52,653 nucleotides of DNA from Lachnospiraceae bacterium (GTDB taxonomy: Bacteria; Bacillota; Clostridia; Lachnospirales; Lachnospiraceae). The notes beneath the pieces were generated by a model. It saw nothing but the letters and a program-made list of their open reading frames with translations, searched no databases and was not told the origin of the DNA. The stretch's first letter is position 1. The number at the start of each line of letters is the position of its first letter. The stretch lies in the NCBI GenBank assembly GCA_021203205.1, contig JAJQBQ010000040.1, positions 1 to 52,653 of the forward strand, given 5' to 3'. The position numbers and the translations under genes were made by a program. Shown piece by piece: positions 1 through 7,912 of this stretch.

Positions 1-1535
1 CTCCCGCCCCCACCGAGATCTCCCCCCCGTCGCCGGCGGTTTGCTTCTCTGTTTTTTCCGAGACTGATGTGGCGTCTTCGTTCACGGTTTGCTCCGTCAC
101 GATTCTGACCGTCCTGGCTGCGGCGGTTTCCGTCACGGCCTGCCCCGTCTCTTCCCTGACGGCCTCCGTCGCGGCTTGCTCCGTCCTGACTGCGGCGATT
201 CTCATCCCGATTTGCTCCGTCTCTTCCCTGACGGTTTCCGTCACGGCCCTGACTGTCCTGACTGCGGCTTCCTCCATCGCGGGAATCTTCCCGGTTCTGG
301 TTTCCGGCACTCTGACGTTCCGCTGTCTCACGTCCCTGACTGTCGCTCTGATTTCCCGCGTTATCCTTCCGAATTCGTTCGGTGCCTTCTCCCGAAATCT
401 GACTCATACGGTCAATTCCCTCTTTTTCCTTTTTCGTATCCATATTCTCCCTGATATCTTCGGTTTCAGAATGCTTTTTATTTCCCTGCACACGAGCTTC
501 CGCCGGAGAAATTCCCTCCGTGTTATTCCCGTTCCGTTCCGGAGCGGATTCGATCCGTGTTCCCGCTTCCGGGGTCCTCTCCGGCTGTCCTTTCCCCACG
601 TCCGGCTGCAACCGGACTGCCGGGGCCTCTGCCGAAATTCGGTCTGCCACATTCAAAATATTTCCTTTCTCAGGAGATATCTGATCCGTCGGCTTTCTTT
701 CACCTTCCGGACGCGGCTGACCGGCAGGTCTTCTCTCATTTTCCGCAGGCAGCTGACCGACTGGTCTTCTCTCGCCTTCCGCACGCGGCTGACCGGCAGG
801 TCTTCTCTCGCCTTCCGCACGCGGCTGACCGGCAGGTCTTCTCTCGCCTTCCGCACGCGGCTGACCGACAGGTCTTCTCTCACCTTCCGCACGCGGCTGA
901 CCGACAGGTCTTCTCTCTCCCTCCGGACGCGGCTGACCGGCAGGTCTTCTCTCCCCCTCCGGGCGCGGCTGCCCCGCTGCTCTTCTGTCGTCATCCGGAA
1001 GAAAGATTCGTCCTCCCTGGCGTTCACCTGCCGGACGCGCTCTGCCGTCCCTTCTGGTTCCTCCGCTCCGGTTTTGCGGATTCGACATATTCTGCGGATT
1101 ATATACCCTTGTAATACGCGACTTTTTCTTCTCCGAACCCGCACCTGCGGCACCCTCTGCCGATTTTGCCGTGTTTACCGGCTTTCCCGCCGCATCGGAA
1201 GACGCTGCGCTCTTTCCCGCTGCGGTATCCCCCGCTTTTCCAACTGACTGCTCTGTCTTTCTGCCCTCTTCCAAACTCACTGATCTGACTGCCTTTCTTT
1301 CTTCCGTTGTTTCTCTTCCCACACCGTTTCCCGCAGATAACGCCTTCCCCGACATTTCTGTTTTTCGGTTCCCGGTTTCCCCTTTCAGTTTCTTTTCCAC
1401 ATATTCGGCAACATTGTCGTCAAGGCCGGAACTGGCTGTCAGGTTCGCCATGCCCCTTTCTTTTAACAGCTCCATCACCCTGTTGCTGGATACATTTAAC
1501 TTTCTCGCAACCTCATATACTCTCATTTTGGCCAC
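1..1535 (-). CDS. infB: Translation initiation factor IF-2, N-terminal part (truncated by window edge)
   Basis: IF-2 is the GTPase that places initiator tRNA on the 30S subunit and promotes subunit joining. Only the first ~511 residues are in the window; the G domain lies beyond the left edge. The frame is open to base 1. I chose a GTG start at 1535 because AGGAGG lies 9 nt upstream and the product begins MAKMRVYEVARKLNV, the IF2_N helical domain (residues ~1-50). After that comes a very long low-complexity linker. About 700-980 encodes a 12-residue repeat (GQPRAEGERRPA type, ~9 units of 36 bp), and residues near the edge are Arg/Gly/Asp/Asn-rich (RDGANRERRRH, NRRRRGGDLGGG). Long variable linkers are common in Clostridia IF-2. 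It is the fifth gene of the rimP-nusA operon, 13 nt after the L7Ae-like gene. Confidence 0.93.
   Translation of the reverse strand, partial: MAKMRVYEVARKLNVSSNRVMELLKERGMANLTASSGLDDNVAEYVEKKLKGETGNRKTEMSGKALSAGNGVGRETTEERKAVRSVSLEEGRKTEQSVGKAGDTAAGKSAASSDAAGKPVNTAKSAEGAAGAGSEKKKSRITRVYNPQNMSNPQNRSGGTRRDGRARPAGERQGGRIFLPDDDRRAAGQPRPEGERRPAGQPRPEGERRPVGQPRAEGERRPVGQPRAEGERRPAGQPRAEGERRPAGQPRAEGERRPVGQLPAENERRPAGQPRPEGERKPTDQISPEKGNILNVADRISAEAPAVRLQPDVGKGQPERTPEAGTRIESAPERNGNNTEGISPAEARVQGNKKHSETEDIRENMDTKKEKEGIDRMSQISGEGTERIRKDNAGNQSDSQGRETAERQSAGNQNREDSRDGGSRSQDSQGRDGNRQGRDGANRDENRRSQDGASRDGGRQGRDGAGRDGNRRSQDGQNRDGANRERRRHISLGKNREANRRRRGGDLGGGG
700..985 (-). repeat. 36-bp tandem repeats inside infB linker
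   Basis: About eight to nine direct 36-bp units lie in tandem; on the plus strand the core is GCGGCTGACCGGCAGGTC. They encode 12-residue units rich in Pro, Arg, Glu, Gly and Gln within the IF-2 linker. Several adjacent units are almost identical, so recent unit gain or loss is likely. Confidence 0.85.
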
Positions 1536-1548
1536 TCATGACCACCTC

Positions 1549-1854
1549 CTAAATTCCAACCGCTCTTCTTAAAGCATTCGACAACCCCTGATCTGTCACA
1601 GCCACCGAGGCCCGCGCACCGGATCCGACCGCATTTCCCAGCGTTTCCTTTGTACCGTAAAAAATACAGGGAATCTCATAATAACTACATTTATTGGAAA
1701 ACAGCTTTTTTGTATTTTCACTGGCATCCTCTGCCACAAATACGATGCATGCTTTTTTACTCTGAACTGCCTTTTCCACCGCAAACTCTCCGCTTACGGT
1801 CTTCCGCGCCTTTCTGGCAAGCCCCAGCAGTCCCAAAACCCGATCCTGTCCCAT
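1549..1854 (-). CDS. rplGA: L7Ae/L30e-family ribosomal or K-turn-binding protein (YlxQ)
   Basis: This 101-residue protein belongs to the L7Ae/L30e/S12e/Gadd45 family, whose members bind kink-turn RNA. It starts MGQDRVLGLLGLARKA, typical of YlxQ proteins, and has the family pattern of a glycine-rich first helix, a GEFAVEKAVQSKK helix, CIVFVAEDAS, and a C-terminal SVAVTDQGLS strand-turn. Its length matches the family (about 100 residues). It sits between rnpM (28 nt upstream) and infB (13 nt downstream), the conserved position in Firmicutes. The exact role of YlxQ in the cell is not settled; ribosome association is the usual inference. Confidence 0.9.
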   Translation of the reverse strand: MGQDRVLGLLGLARKARKTVSGEFAVEKAVQSKKACIVFVAEDASENTKKLFSNKCSYYEIPCIFYGTKETLGNAVGSGARASVAVTDQGLSNALRRAVGI

Positions 1855-1882
1855 GTTTTCTCCTGTTCATGACTGCTTTGCG

Positions 1883-2146
1883 CTATTCCAGCTCTTTTGT
1901 CAGCTTTTCGTACACCTCATCCGGGATCTGCGTTTTCAGAGATTTTTCCAGACCGCCGTGTTTCCGTGCCATGTTCAGGCATTCCGTATTTCTGCAAAGA
2001 TAAGCGCCTCTGCCATTCTGTTTGCCTGTCAGGTCGGGAAGGATCTCACCTTCCGGAGTTTTCAGCACCCGAAGCATGGTTCTCTTATCCTTCATCTGCC
2101 GGCAGCCCGTGCACTGCCGCATGGGAATTTTTTTCGTTGATGGCAT
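1883..2146 (-). CDS. rnpM: YlxR/RnpM family RNA-binding protein
   Basis: This 87-residue protein is of the DUF448/YlxR family. The N-terminal MRQCTGCRQMKDKRTMLRV and the central GRGAYLCRN motifs are the family hallmarks; the cysteines (CTGC, C of YLCRN) resemble a degenerate metal or structural site. In Bacillus subtilis YlxR was renamed RnpM after being shown to bind RNase P RNA and modulate its activity; applying that here is inference from family. It lies 49 nt downstream of nusA and upstream of the L7Ae-like gene, the standard operon order. The start has GGAGC just upstream (AAGGAGCTTATTTTC then ATG). Confidence 0.92.
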   Translation of the reverse strand: MPSTKKIPMRQCTGCRQMKDKRTMLRVLKTPEGEILPDLTGKQNGRGAYLCRNTECLNMARKHGGLEKSLKTQIPDEVYEKLTKELE

Positions 2147-2195
2147 GAAAATAAGCTCCTTACAATATCATCCGATGATCTCTGTCTTCATCCTG

Positions 2196-3443
2196 TCAGT
2201 CATCTGTGTCATTTCCGTCCGGATCTGCATAACCTTCCCCGGCATAAGCATCCTCAGGGTAATCGCCTCCGGCATAGTCATCCTGCGGATAGCCGTTTTC
2301 ATCATAGATGTCCCCGGCATAACCATCGTCCGAATATCCTTCTTCCGCGTAATCATCATCGGCATAGCCGTCCTCCGGATATTCTTCTTCCTCATAATCG
2401 TAATCAAACTGTACCTGTGATTCGCTCTTGATATCAATACGGAAACCGGTAAGTCTGGCGGCCAGTCTGGCATTCTGTCCTTCTTTGCCGATTGCAAGAG
2501 AAAGCTGGTAGTCCGGCACGACTACTTCCGCCGACTTCTCCTCGTCGTCGGCCATGACGGAAATAACCTTCGCCGGACTTAAGGCGTTTTCGATCAGTAC
2601 AGCCGGGCTGTCGCTCCAGTTAATGATATCGATCTTCTCTCCCCGAAGTTCCTGCACCACGCTTCCCACACGGGAACCGTTGACACCCACGCAGGCACCT
2701 ACCGCATCCACGTTCGGATTGTTCGACCAGACAGCCATCTTTGTGCGGGAACCGGCCTCACGGGCGATTGCACGGATTTCCACCGTGCCGTCCCTCACCT
2801 CGCTGACTTCCGCCTCAAACAGACGGCGCACCAGCTCCGGATGTGAGCGGGAAACGACAATCCTCGGCCCGCGCGCGGCCTCTTTTACCTCTACAATGTA
2901 GAGTTTCACACGCTCTGTCGGCTGGAATACTTCCCCCGGAACCTGCTCATTCGCCATCAGTACGGTATCGAGCCGGTCGTCCAGCTTAATGCTGATATTC
3001 TTTCCGTTAATTCTCTGCACGATGCCGGTAATAATGTCGTGTTCCTTCTCAAAATACTGATTGTATATAACTCTTCGCTCTTCCTCGCGAATTGTCTGCA
3101 GAATGACATTCTTCGCTTTCTGCGCCGCAATACGTCCAAAACTTTTCGACTGGATCTCCACCTCCACGGTGTCTCCCAGTTCCGCGGCAATATTATGTTT
3201 TCTGGCATCCTCCAGAGAAATCTCCAGATTCGGCTCCGCAACCTGCTCCACCACGGTCTTCAGGGCAAACACGCCAAAATCGCCGGTTTCCGGATCCACT
3301 GTCACTTTCACATTCTCACATTTGTCAAAATTCTGCTTATAAGCTGTAATCAAAGAGGCTTCAATTGCCTCGATCATCACCTGTTTTCGGATTCCCTTTT
3401 CCTTCTCCAGGGCAGCTAACGTGCCGATCAGTTCACTGTTCAT
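2196..3443 (-). CDS. nusA: Transcription termination/antitermination factor NusA
   Basis: NusA binds RNA polymerase and nascent RNA and controls pausing and termination. The 415-residue product starts [18 protein letters not shown] (NusA N-terminal domain), followed by an S1 domain (around [17 protein letters not shown] to LYIVEVKE) and two KH domains ([12 protein letters not shown] and [18 protein letters not shown]). After residue ~345 it carries an unusual acidic, tyrosine-rich tail of short repeats ([14 protein letters not shown] type) ending in DGNDTDD, in place of the acidic-repeat domains found in Proteobacteria. It is the second gene of the operon, 107 nt downstream of rimP. In B. subtilis NusA controls its own operon by termination in the leader; the hairpin at 4148-4175 is a candidate for the same control. 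Confidence 0.96.
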   Translation of the reverse strand: MNSELIGTLAALEKEKGIRKQVMIEAIEASLITAYKQNFDKCENVKVTVDPETGDFGVFALKTVVEQVAEPNLEISLEDARKHNIAAELGDTVEVEIQSKSFGRIAAQKAKNVILQTIREEERRVIYNQYFEKEHDIITGIVQRINGKNISIKLDDRLDTVLMANEQVPGEVFQPTERVKLYIVEVKEAARGPRIVVSRSHPELVRRLFEAEVSEVRDGTVEIRAIAREAGSRTKMAVWSNNPNVDAVGACVGVNGSRVGSVVQELRGEKIDIINWSDSPAVLIENALSPAKVISVMADDEEKSAEVVVPDYQLSLAIGKEGQNARLAARLTGFRIDIKSESQVQFDYDYEEEEYPEDGYADDDYAEEGYSDDGYAGDIYDENGYPQDDYAGGDYPEDAYAGEGYADPDGNDTDD

Positions 3444-3550
3444 TTCCGCACAAGTACCTCCTTGTCAAGTGTTTTGTATTATCGTGACCGTAAATAACGC
3501 ATTCCCGCGTTACCGTAAATGTCACCGGTTTCCGGGTGCCGGCTTTTCAT

Positions 3551-4027
3551 TTAAAAGTCAAACGTCAGCCGAATAGATGCGATGTTTTTTCTCTGAAAAA
3601 TGATTTTTTCCTCCTCATCAACCTCGATTGTCACCGAGTCCGCATCGTATCCCGCAAGAACGCCGACAAAATCCTTTCCCATACCCTTTTGCTCCGCCGC
3701 AAAAAGGTGGACCTCCACCTCTTCGCCAAGGCTCCTCGCAAAGTCTCTGTCCTTTTTCAGCGCTCTTCCCAATCCCGGAGAACTTACCTCCAGGATGTAG
3801 GCCTCCGGAATCAGATCCTCCGCGTCAAGTTTTGCCTCAAGTGCGCGGCTCACAAGCTCACAGTCATCGATCGTTATACCCCCGGGCTTATCGATATATG
3901 CGCGGAGATAGTAATTCCGTCCTTCCTTTACATACTCCACGTCAACCATCTCGAAGCCGTTCTCCTCCATAATCGGAGCAAGCAGCTCTTCCGTGCGCTT
4001 CTCATAGTCCGTTCGTTTCAAAAACAT
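3551..4027 (-). CDS. rimP: Ribosome maturation factor RimP
   Basis: RimP helps assemble the 30S subunit, in particular around S12 and the central pseudoknot. The 158-residue product has the family N-terminal domain with MVDVEYVKEGRNYYLRAYID and GGITIDDCELVSRALEAKLD, then YILEVSSPGLGRALKKDRDFARSLG, a RimP signature, and an Sm-like C-terminal domain. Length is normal. It is the first gene of the rimP-nusA-rnpM-L7Ae-infB operon, expressed from the promoter at 4205-4233. Confidence 0.95.
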   Translation of the reverse strand: MFLKRTDYEKRTEELLAPIMEENGFEMVDVEYVKEGRNYYLRAYIDKPGGITIDDCELVSRALEAKLDAEDLIPEAYILEVSSPGLGRALKKDRDFARSLGEEVEVHLFAAEQKGMGKDFVGVLAGYDADSVTIEVDEEEKIIFQRKNIASIRLTFDF

Positions 4028-4147
4028 CCCTCCATTCGCTTAAGGATCTTCCCATGCGGTCTTTCAGATCTGTGAATCCGGTATCCCGGATTTCTTCTCC
4101 CAAATCTTTTCCTCGGAGATGCATTCTCAGTCCTCTGCCGCACAATA

Positions 4148-4175
4148 GAAAAAGTGGACTTTCTGCAAGCCCACT
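4148..4175 (-). terminator. Leader hairpin with U-run upstream of rimP (candidate attenuator)
   Basis: On the minus strand AGTGGGC pairs with GTCCACT around a 9-nt loop and is followed by TTTTTC. It sits ~25 nt after the predicted start of transcription and ~120 nt before rimP. In B. subtilis the equivalent operon is autoregulated by NusA-stimulated termination in the leader, so an attenuator role is a reasonable inference; the sequence shows only the hairpin. Confidence 0.6.
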
Positions 4176-4204
4176 CCTTTCTTACTTCTAATATAACGTT
4201 AGCA

Positions 4205-4233
4205 AGTATACTACCATAATTTTCTTATTGCAA
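4205..4233 (-). promoter_or_regulatory. Sigma-A type promoter of the rimP-nusA-infB operon
   Basis: TTGCAA (-35, 4228-4233) and TATACT (-10, 4205-4210) are separated by 17 nt on the minus strand, ~178 nt upstream of rimP. Confidence 0.8.
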
Positions 4234-4242
4234 GTACTTTTT

Positions 4243-4275
4243 TAAAAAAGCGGCGATTTTAAAACCGCCGCTTTT
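4243..4275 (-). terminator. Intrinsic terminator after the anchored secreted protein gene
   Basis: A perfect 7-bp stem AGCGGCG/CGCCGCT with A/T-rich loop and T-run on the minus strand, ~35 nt after the stop codon at 4308. The flanking A-run makes it potentially bidirectional. Confidence 0.8.
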
Positions 4276-4307
4276 CTTCCATATATGTACGAAAACTATT
4301 TATGAGA

Positions 4308-5027
4308 TCAGTTCTCTTCCTTCTTGCCTCTTGCAACAAGAATCACGATCGCAACCGCTGCCACTACCAGAAGCGCAATCGGTAACGCGATGGAAATGTC
4401 GCCTGTCTCCTGAGAAGTTCCGCCCGAAGCAGTCGTCGTAGCCTCGGAACCGCTGGCCGTCGTAGTATCGGATTCGCCGGTCGCTGTCGTCGTTTCGCCT
4501 TCCGTGGATGATGTCACTTCAAGGACATAAGCAAACAGCCCCATGGAAGTAACGCCGGTAACAGTAACCGTACCATCAGTGGAAACAGTCGCATTCATCT
4601 CCTGCCATGTACCATCTTCTGCCTGAAACAGAACCACGATCAGGTTGTCGGAAGTCACGGAGCTCACCGGAACCGTAAATGTGATGGAATCCGGCTGCTC
4701 TGTCGTATCGCCAACCCAGGTAACTTCAAAGACAGCCCCCACGGTAATCGCATCCGTGTCCAATCCGGACAGGCTTGCGGCTGTGTCCACGATATCTGCC
4801 TCATCCTCTTCGGAAACCGTAGTCGTCTCAACTACCAGATATCCGTCGAGCTCGGAAAGTGCTCCCTCCGAGGCCGAGTCAAATACATAAAGTTCCTCAC
4901 CGGTAGCTTCATCTGTCGCAGTTACGGTCGTAGATACATTCGGGCTGGATCCGGCCGCAAAACACGGCAGAACACTTCCAAGCACCAGAACCGCTGTCAG
5001 GGCAAACGCAGCAAGTTTCTTCGTCAT
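4308..5027 (-). CDS. Secreted protein with C-terminal LPXTG-like anchor segment, function unknown
   Basis: The 239-residue product has a clear signal peptide (MTKKLAAFALTAVLVLG..., cleavage likely after PCFA). The mature part is Thr/Ser/Glu/Asp-rich with beta-sandwich-like stretches (VTVTGVTSMGLFAYVLEV), followed by a TTATASG-rich stalk. It ends with SQETGD, a hydrophobic segment (ISIALPIALLVVAAVAIVIL) and ARGKKEEN. That architecture is that of a sortase substrate, though the sorting motif is divergent (QETGD, not LPXTG), so plain membrane anchoring is also possible. I chose the start at 5027 because AGGAGG is 7 nt upstream; the in-frame ATG at 5033 is too close to it. It is monocistronic, with its own promoter and terminator. 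Confidence 0.7.
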   Translation of the reverse strand: MTKKLAAFALTAVLVLGSVLPCFAAGSSPNVSTTVTATDEATGEELYVFDSASEGALSELDGYLVVETTTVSEEDEADIVDTAASLSGLDTDAITVGAVFEVTWVGDTTEQPDSITFTVPVSSVTSDNLIVVLFQAEDGTWQEMNATVSTDGTVTVTGVTSMGLFAYVLEVTSSTEGETTTATGESDTTTASGSEATTTASGGTSQETGDISIALPIALLVVAAVAIVILVARGKKEEN

Positions 5028-5113
5028 GATCATTCCTCCTCATAACCTTATACTTATATTATACAAACCCGTTCCGAACGAACGGAACTAACGTCTGTAC
5101 CAAACTGTACGTT

Positions 5114-5142
5114 AATATAGCACTTTCAAACCCTGTTGTAAA
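5114..5142 (-). promoter_or_regulatory. Putative promoter and operator region of the anchored secreted protein gene
   Basis: TTTACA (5137-5142) and TATATT (5114-5119) with 17-nt spacing on the minus strand. Between this and the gene lie two direct CTGTAC copies at 5095-5100 and 5105-5110 (10-bp spacing, one helical turn), a GTTCCG-N6-CGGAAC inverted repeat at 5071-5088, and a second TATAAT at 5058-5063 with no good -35. The arrangement looks like regulated transcription. Confidence 0.55.
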
Positions 5143-5284
5143 GCTTTTTTTCAAAAAAATATTACTGTCTTTTTCGCAAATTTCCGCGGCCGGGCTGTCG
5201 CCGTTCACGTTTTCGCGCTCCGTGATTCTGTAAAACGGCCCGCCGGAAGCCGGAACCTCGCTGTCTGTCTCCGGGATCGGAGGC

Positions 5285-6262
5285 TTACTGATAGAACATG
5301 TCCACGATCAGCCGCAGGAACGCATCCTCATCCAGATAGAACTCGTCGTGCTCCTCCCCTTCCACCACTTCTCCCGGGGCGTACTCCGTCTCGTCCGCAC
5401 GGAAGGAATAGGAAGCAAACTCGTTGATTTCATCCGCGGTCAGATCCGTTACCATGTAATCGGAAACCAGCGGATACAACAGGTCATAGAGATCCCCCGG
5501 ATTGTCCAGCTTATCACTGATGGTTTGGATCAGCGCCGTCAGATAGAGCACCTGTCTCTGCATTCGGGTGTTATTGCTGCCGGTCACCGTGATATCCCGG
5601 TAGCGCACAAAATGCTCCGCAGCCTCGCCGTCCAGCGTGATCACGGCCCCCTCGGTGTAGCTTTCATCCACATCCGTATAATCCGCGTCAAGCGTCAGCG
5701 TAACGCCGCCCACAGCGTCATTGATGATGGGCAGGGCACTGATGTCAAGGGATACGTACGCATTGATCGTCACCCCTTCGAGAAGCTCCCCGACCGTGGT
5801 CTTCATGGCCAGACAGCTCTGTTTTGCACCCAGCCCGTAGGCATACTGAAGCGTCAGCTGTGCGGTCATCGTATTGAACTTTTTCCCGTCTACATCGTAG
5901 ATATCAATCTCCGTCATGGTATCTCTGGAGATTTGCAGAATTCTCGATTCCTTCGTCTCCGAATCCAGGGAAAAGAGCATCACGCAGTCTGCCTGGCCTG
6001 CCCAGCCGGAAGCCGCATAGTATTCGGCTTCCTCCCCCTTGTCGATTCCCATGAACAGGATGTTCGTCAGATTATAATTGTAGGAATATGTCTCACCGTC
6101 CAGCGTAATCGTTCTGGATCTGGCCTGCGATGACGTCCCGTCTTCACTGTCAGAATTCCGGTTTGAGAAATACCGGGCAAACAGAAAAACCGCCGCGGCC
6201 GTGCACCCGATTGCAATAAGAAAAAGCAGCAGGGATGGCAGAATGCTCTTATCTTTTTTCAT
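5285..6262 (-). CDS. LCP (LytR-CpsA-Psr) family cell-wall glycopolymer ligase
   Basis: LCP enzymes move lipid-linked glycopolymers (capsule, teichoic acid) onto peptidoglycan at the outer face of the membrane. The 325-residue product has one N-terminal transmembrane segment (LLLFLIAIGCTAAAVFLFA), a short linker, then the LCP domain: ILFMGIDKG, ILQISRDTMTEIDIYD, VGGVTLTLDADYTDVDE and AEHFVRYRD followed by NNTRMQRQ, which carries the conserved Arg residues that bind the pyrophosphate. It is the last gene of the four-gene operon starting at 8627, 122 nt after the Wzz-like gene, which fits attachment of the polysaccharide controlled by the upstream proteins. No clear Shine-Dalgarno precedes the ATG. 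Confidence 0.92.
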   Translation of the reverse strand: MKKDKSILPSLLLFLIAIGCTAAAVFLFARYFSNRNSDSEDGTSSQARSRTITLDGETYSYNYNLTNILFMGIDKGEEAEYYAASGWAGQADCVMLFSLDSETKESRILQISRDTMTEIDIYDVDGKKFNTMTAQLTLQYAYGLGAKQSCLAMKTTVGELLEGVTINAYVSLDISALPIINDAVGGVTLTLDADYTDVDESYTEGAVITLDGEAAEHFVRYRDITVTGSNNTRMQRQVLYLTALIQTISDKLDNPGDLYDLLYPLVSDYMVTDLTADEINEFASYSFRADETEYAPGEVVEGEEHDEFYLDEDAFLRLIVDMFYQ

Positions 6263-6384
6263 ATTCTTATACTTTCAAGTACATGACGCCGTTCATCCGG
6301 AACCCATACATCCGAAAGGCCGCGGCCGCACTGCCACAGCTTTTCGGACGTATGACTTCCGAACCACGGCGTCACACTGTAACC

Positions 6385-7116
6385 TTACTTTCGCTCCGGA
6401 ATAGACACCAGAGTCGGCACACCAAAGTACTTCTCCAGATCTTCCTCCGTGCATATATTGTCATTCATGATAATTCCGATCGCGAGAATCGCACAGATCA
6501 GGACGAACCCGCCGAGAAATCCCATCATCACATTTCTGGTAAGATTGGGACTGACCGGCGAACTGGAGACCTCCGCATATTCCACCGTGGTCGGAAGATC
6601 CGACACCATGATATCCGCAATGGCTTCCGCGATGGCTTCCCTGGCCGCGTTCGCCACTGCGCACGCAATCTCCGGGTCGGATCCCGTAGCCGTGATCGTC
6701 AAAATGCGGGTGTCCTCGTCATTCGTCACCGACAGCATGCCCGAGACCTGACTTCTCGTCAGTGTCGTCCCTGTTTCCTCTTCCACCGTCTCAACCACGG
6801 AATCCAGCACCGGTTTGCTCTTCGCGATCACAACAAAGTCTGCTGTCAGTGTCGTGCCAACCTGAAGATCCGCCAGCGATGTGATGCTTGTGGTGCTCGA
6901 AAGCACGAAAATCATCGCCTGCGACTGATACATCGGTGTGACCAGGAATACCGTGTAGGCTCCCATTCCGACCGCGCCGACCAGCGAAACGAACAAAATC
7001 AGCCACCATTTTTTCAGCAGCTCTCTCGCCAGACGCACCAGGTCGATCTGGGTCACATCGTTTCTGTTTACCGTGGCGGTATTGCCTGCCGTCTTATTCT
7101 TTGTTTCATTTGCCAT
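6385..7116 (-). CDS. Wzz/CapA-type polysaccharide chain-length and kinase-adaptor membrane protein
   Basis: This 243-residue protein is of the Gram-positive Wzz/YveK family, which spans the membrane twice, sets polymer length and activates the partner tyrosine kinase. There is a first transmembrane helix at ~37-57 (WWLILFVSLVGAVGMGAYTV) after the conserved IDLVRLARELLKK, an extracellular domain of ~130 residues, and a second helix (MMGFLGGFVLICAILAIGII) near 200 followed by a short cytoplasmic tail. Its start overlaps the end of the kinase gene by 11 nt, so the two are translationally coupled. No glycosyltransferase genes are in the operon, so the polymer it serves is encoded elsewhere. Confidence 0.88.
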   Translation of the reverse strand: MANETKNKTAGNTATVNRNDVTQIDLVRLARELLKKWWLILFVSLVGAVGMGAYTVFLVTPMYQSQAMIFVLSSTTSITSLADLQVGTTLTADFVVIAKSKPVLDSVVETVEEETGTTLTRSQVSGMLSVTNDEDTRILTITATGSDPEIACAVANAAREAIAEAIADIMVSDLPTTVEYAEVSSSPVSPNLTRNVMMGFLGGFVLICAILAIGIIMNDNICTEEDLEKYFGVPTLVSIPERK

Positions 7117-7912
7117 GACTTACACCCCCTGTTTTAAGGGTAACACCTGCATCCGCATTCTTCTTAGCGTCCCCGCCTGCATCTTCGAGATTTTCCTCGC
7201 CGTAGCCGTGCTGGTATCCGTACTTACTATAGTAACCATACTTTCCATAGTAGCCGTACTTCTTCCCGTAATAGCTGCCGCGCGACACCTCCACGCGGTC
7301 AAGAACTGCGCCAAGGAAATTCGGGTTCGCAATCTTAAGCTGATTCAAAGTGCTGCGAAACGCGGTCTTTGAAGTTGTGTTGGCGGAGACAACCATGATA
7401 CTGGCATCCGCATACTTCGCCACAACAGCAGCGTCGATCACTTCGCCCAGCGGCGCTGTGTCGATCAGTATGTAATCGAACGTTCCCTTTAATACTTCGA
7501 TGCCTTTCTCCAGCCGCCCGTTTCCCAGCAATTCAGTGGGATTCGACGGAAATACACCGACCGGAATCAGAAAGAGTCTTTTTTTATTCGTCGAATAAAT
7601 AACTTCCTGCAGGGATGCTCTCCCTGCCAGATAATGGCTTAACCCTCTTGGGTTTCCTTCCACCTGATGCAGTTTTGCGAAGACAGACCTTCGCAGATCC
7701 GCGTCAATCAGCAGAACATTTTTCCCGCTTTCCGCCATGGATACGGCGAGATTATAGGTGACCGTAGACTTTCCGTCGCCCGCGTAACAGCTGGTAAGTA
7801 TGATCGCCTTGTTCTCAATGCCGGTAAACTCGATATTCGTACGAAGCGTACGATAGAGATCTTTCTCGCGGAACGAGAGTTCATCGGTATCCGTCAGTAT
7901 CAGTTTATCCAT
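7106..7912 (-). CDS. CpsD/CapB-family bacterial tyrosine kinase (BY-kinase)
   Basis: This cytoplasmic kinase autophosphorylates on a C-terminal tyrosine cluster and controls exopolysaccharide assembly with the Wzz-like partner. The 268-residue product shows Walker A (YAGDGKST, ~43-50), Walker A' (VLLIDADLRR, ~66-75) and Walker B (YILIDTAP, ~150). Near residues 219-245 is a striking tail with about 11 tyrosines in the pattern YYGKKYGYYGKYGYY and onward, which is the autophosphorylation cluster. After it there is an extra ~25-residue non-tyrosine end. The gene overlaps the phosphatase upstream by 8 nt and the Wzz gene downstream by 11 nt. Family function is well established; the actual polymer is unknown. 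Confidence 0.93.
   Translation of the reverse strand: MDKLILTDTDELSFREKDLYRTLRTNIEFTGIENKAIILTSCYAGDGKSTVTYNLAVSMAESGKNVLLIDADLRRSVFAKLHQVEGNPRGLSHYLAGRASLQEVIYSTNKKRLFLIPVGVFPSNPTELLGNGRLEKGIEVLKGTFDYILIDTAPLGEVIDAAVVAKYADASIMVVSANTTSKTAFRSTLNQLKIANPNFLGAVLDRVEVSRGSYYGKKYGYYGKYGYYSKYGYQHGYGEENLEDAGGDAKKNADAGVTLKTGGVSHGK

Noticed and set aside
653-1153. Minus-strand frame within infB encoding REDLPVSRV-type repeats
   Set aside because: It is the 36-bp repeat read in another frame; repeats of 36 bp keep all frames open.
69-1247. Long plus-strand frame opposite infB with Arg/Leu/Ser/Thr-rich repeats
   Set aside because: It is the complement of the infB linker repeats; the minus-strand frame has an IF2_N domain, a ribosome site and operon context.
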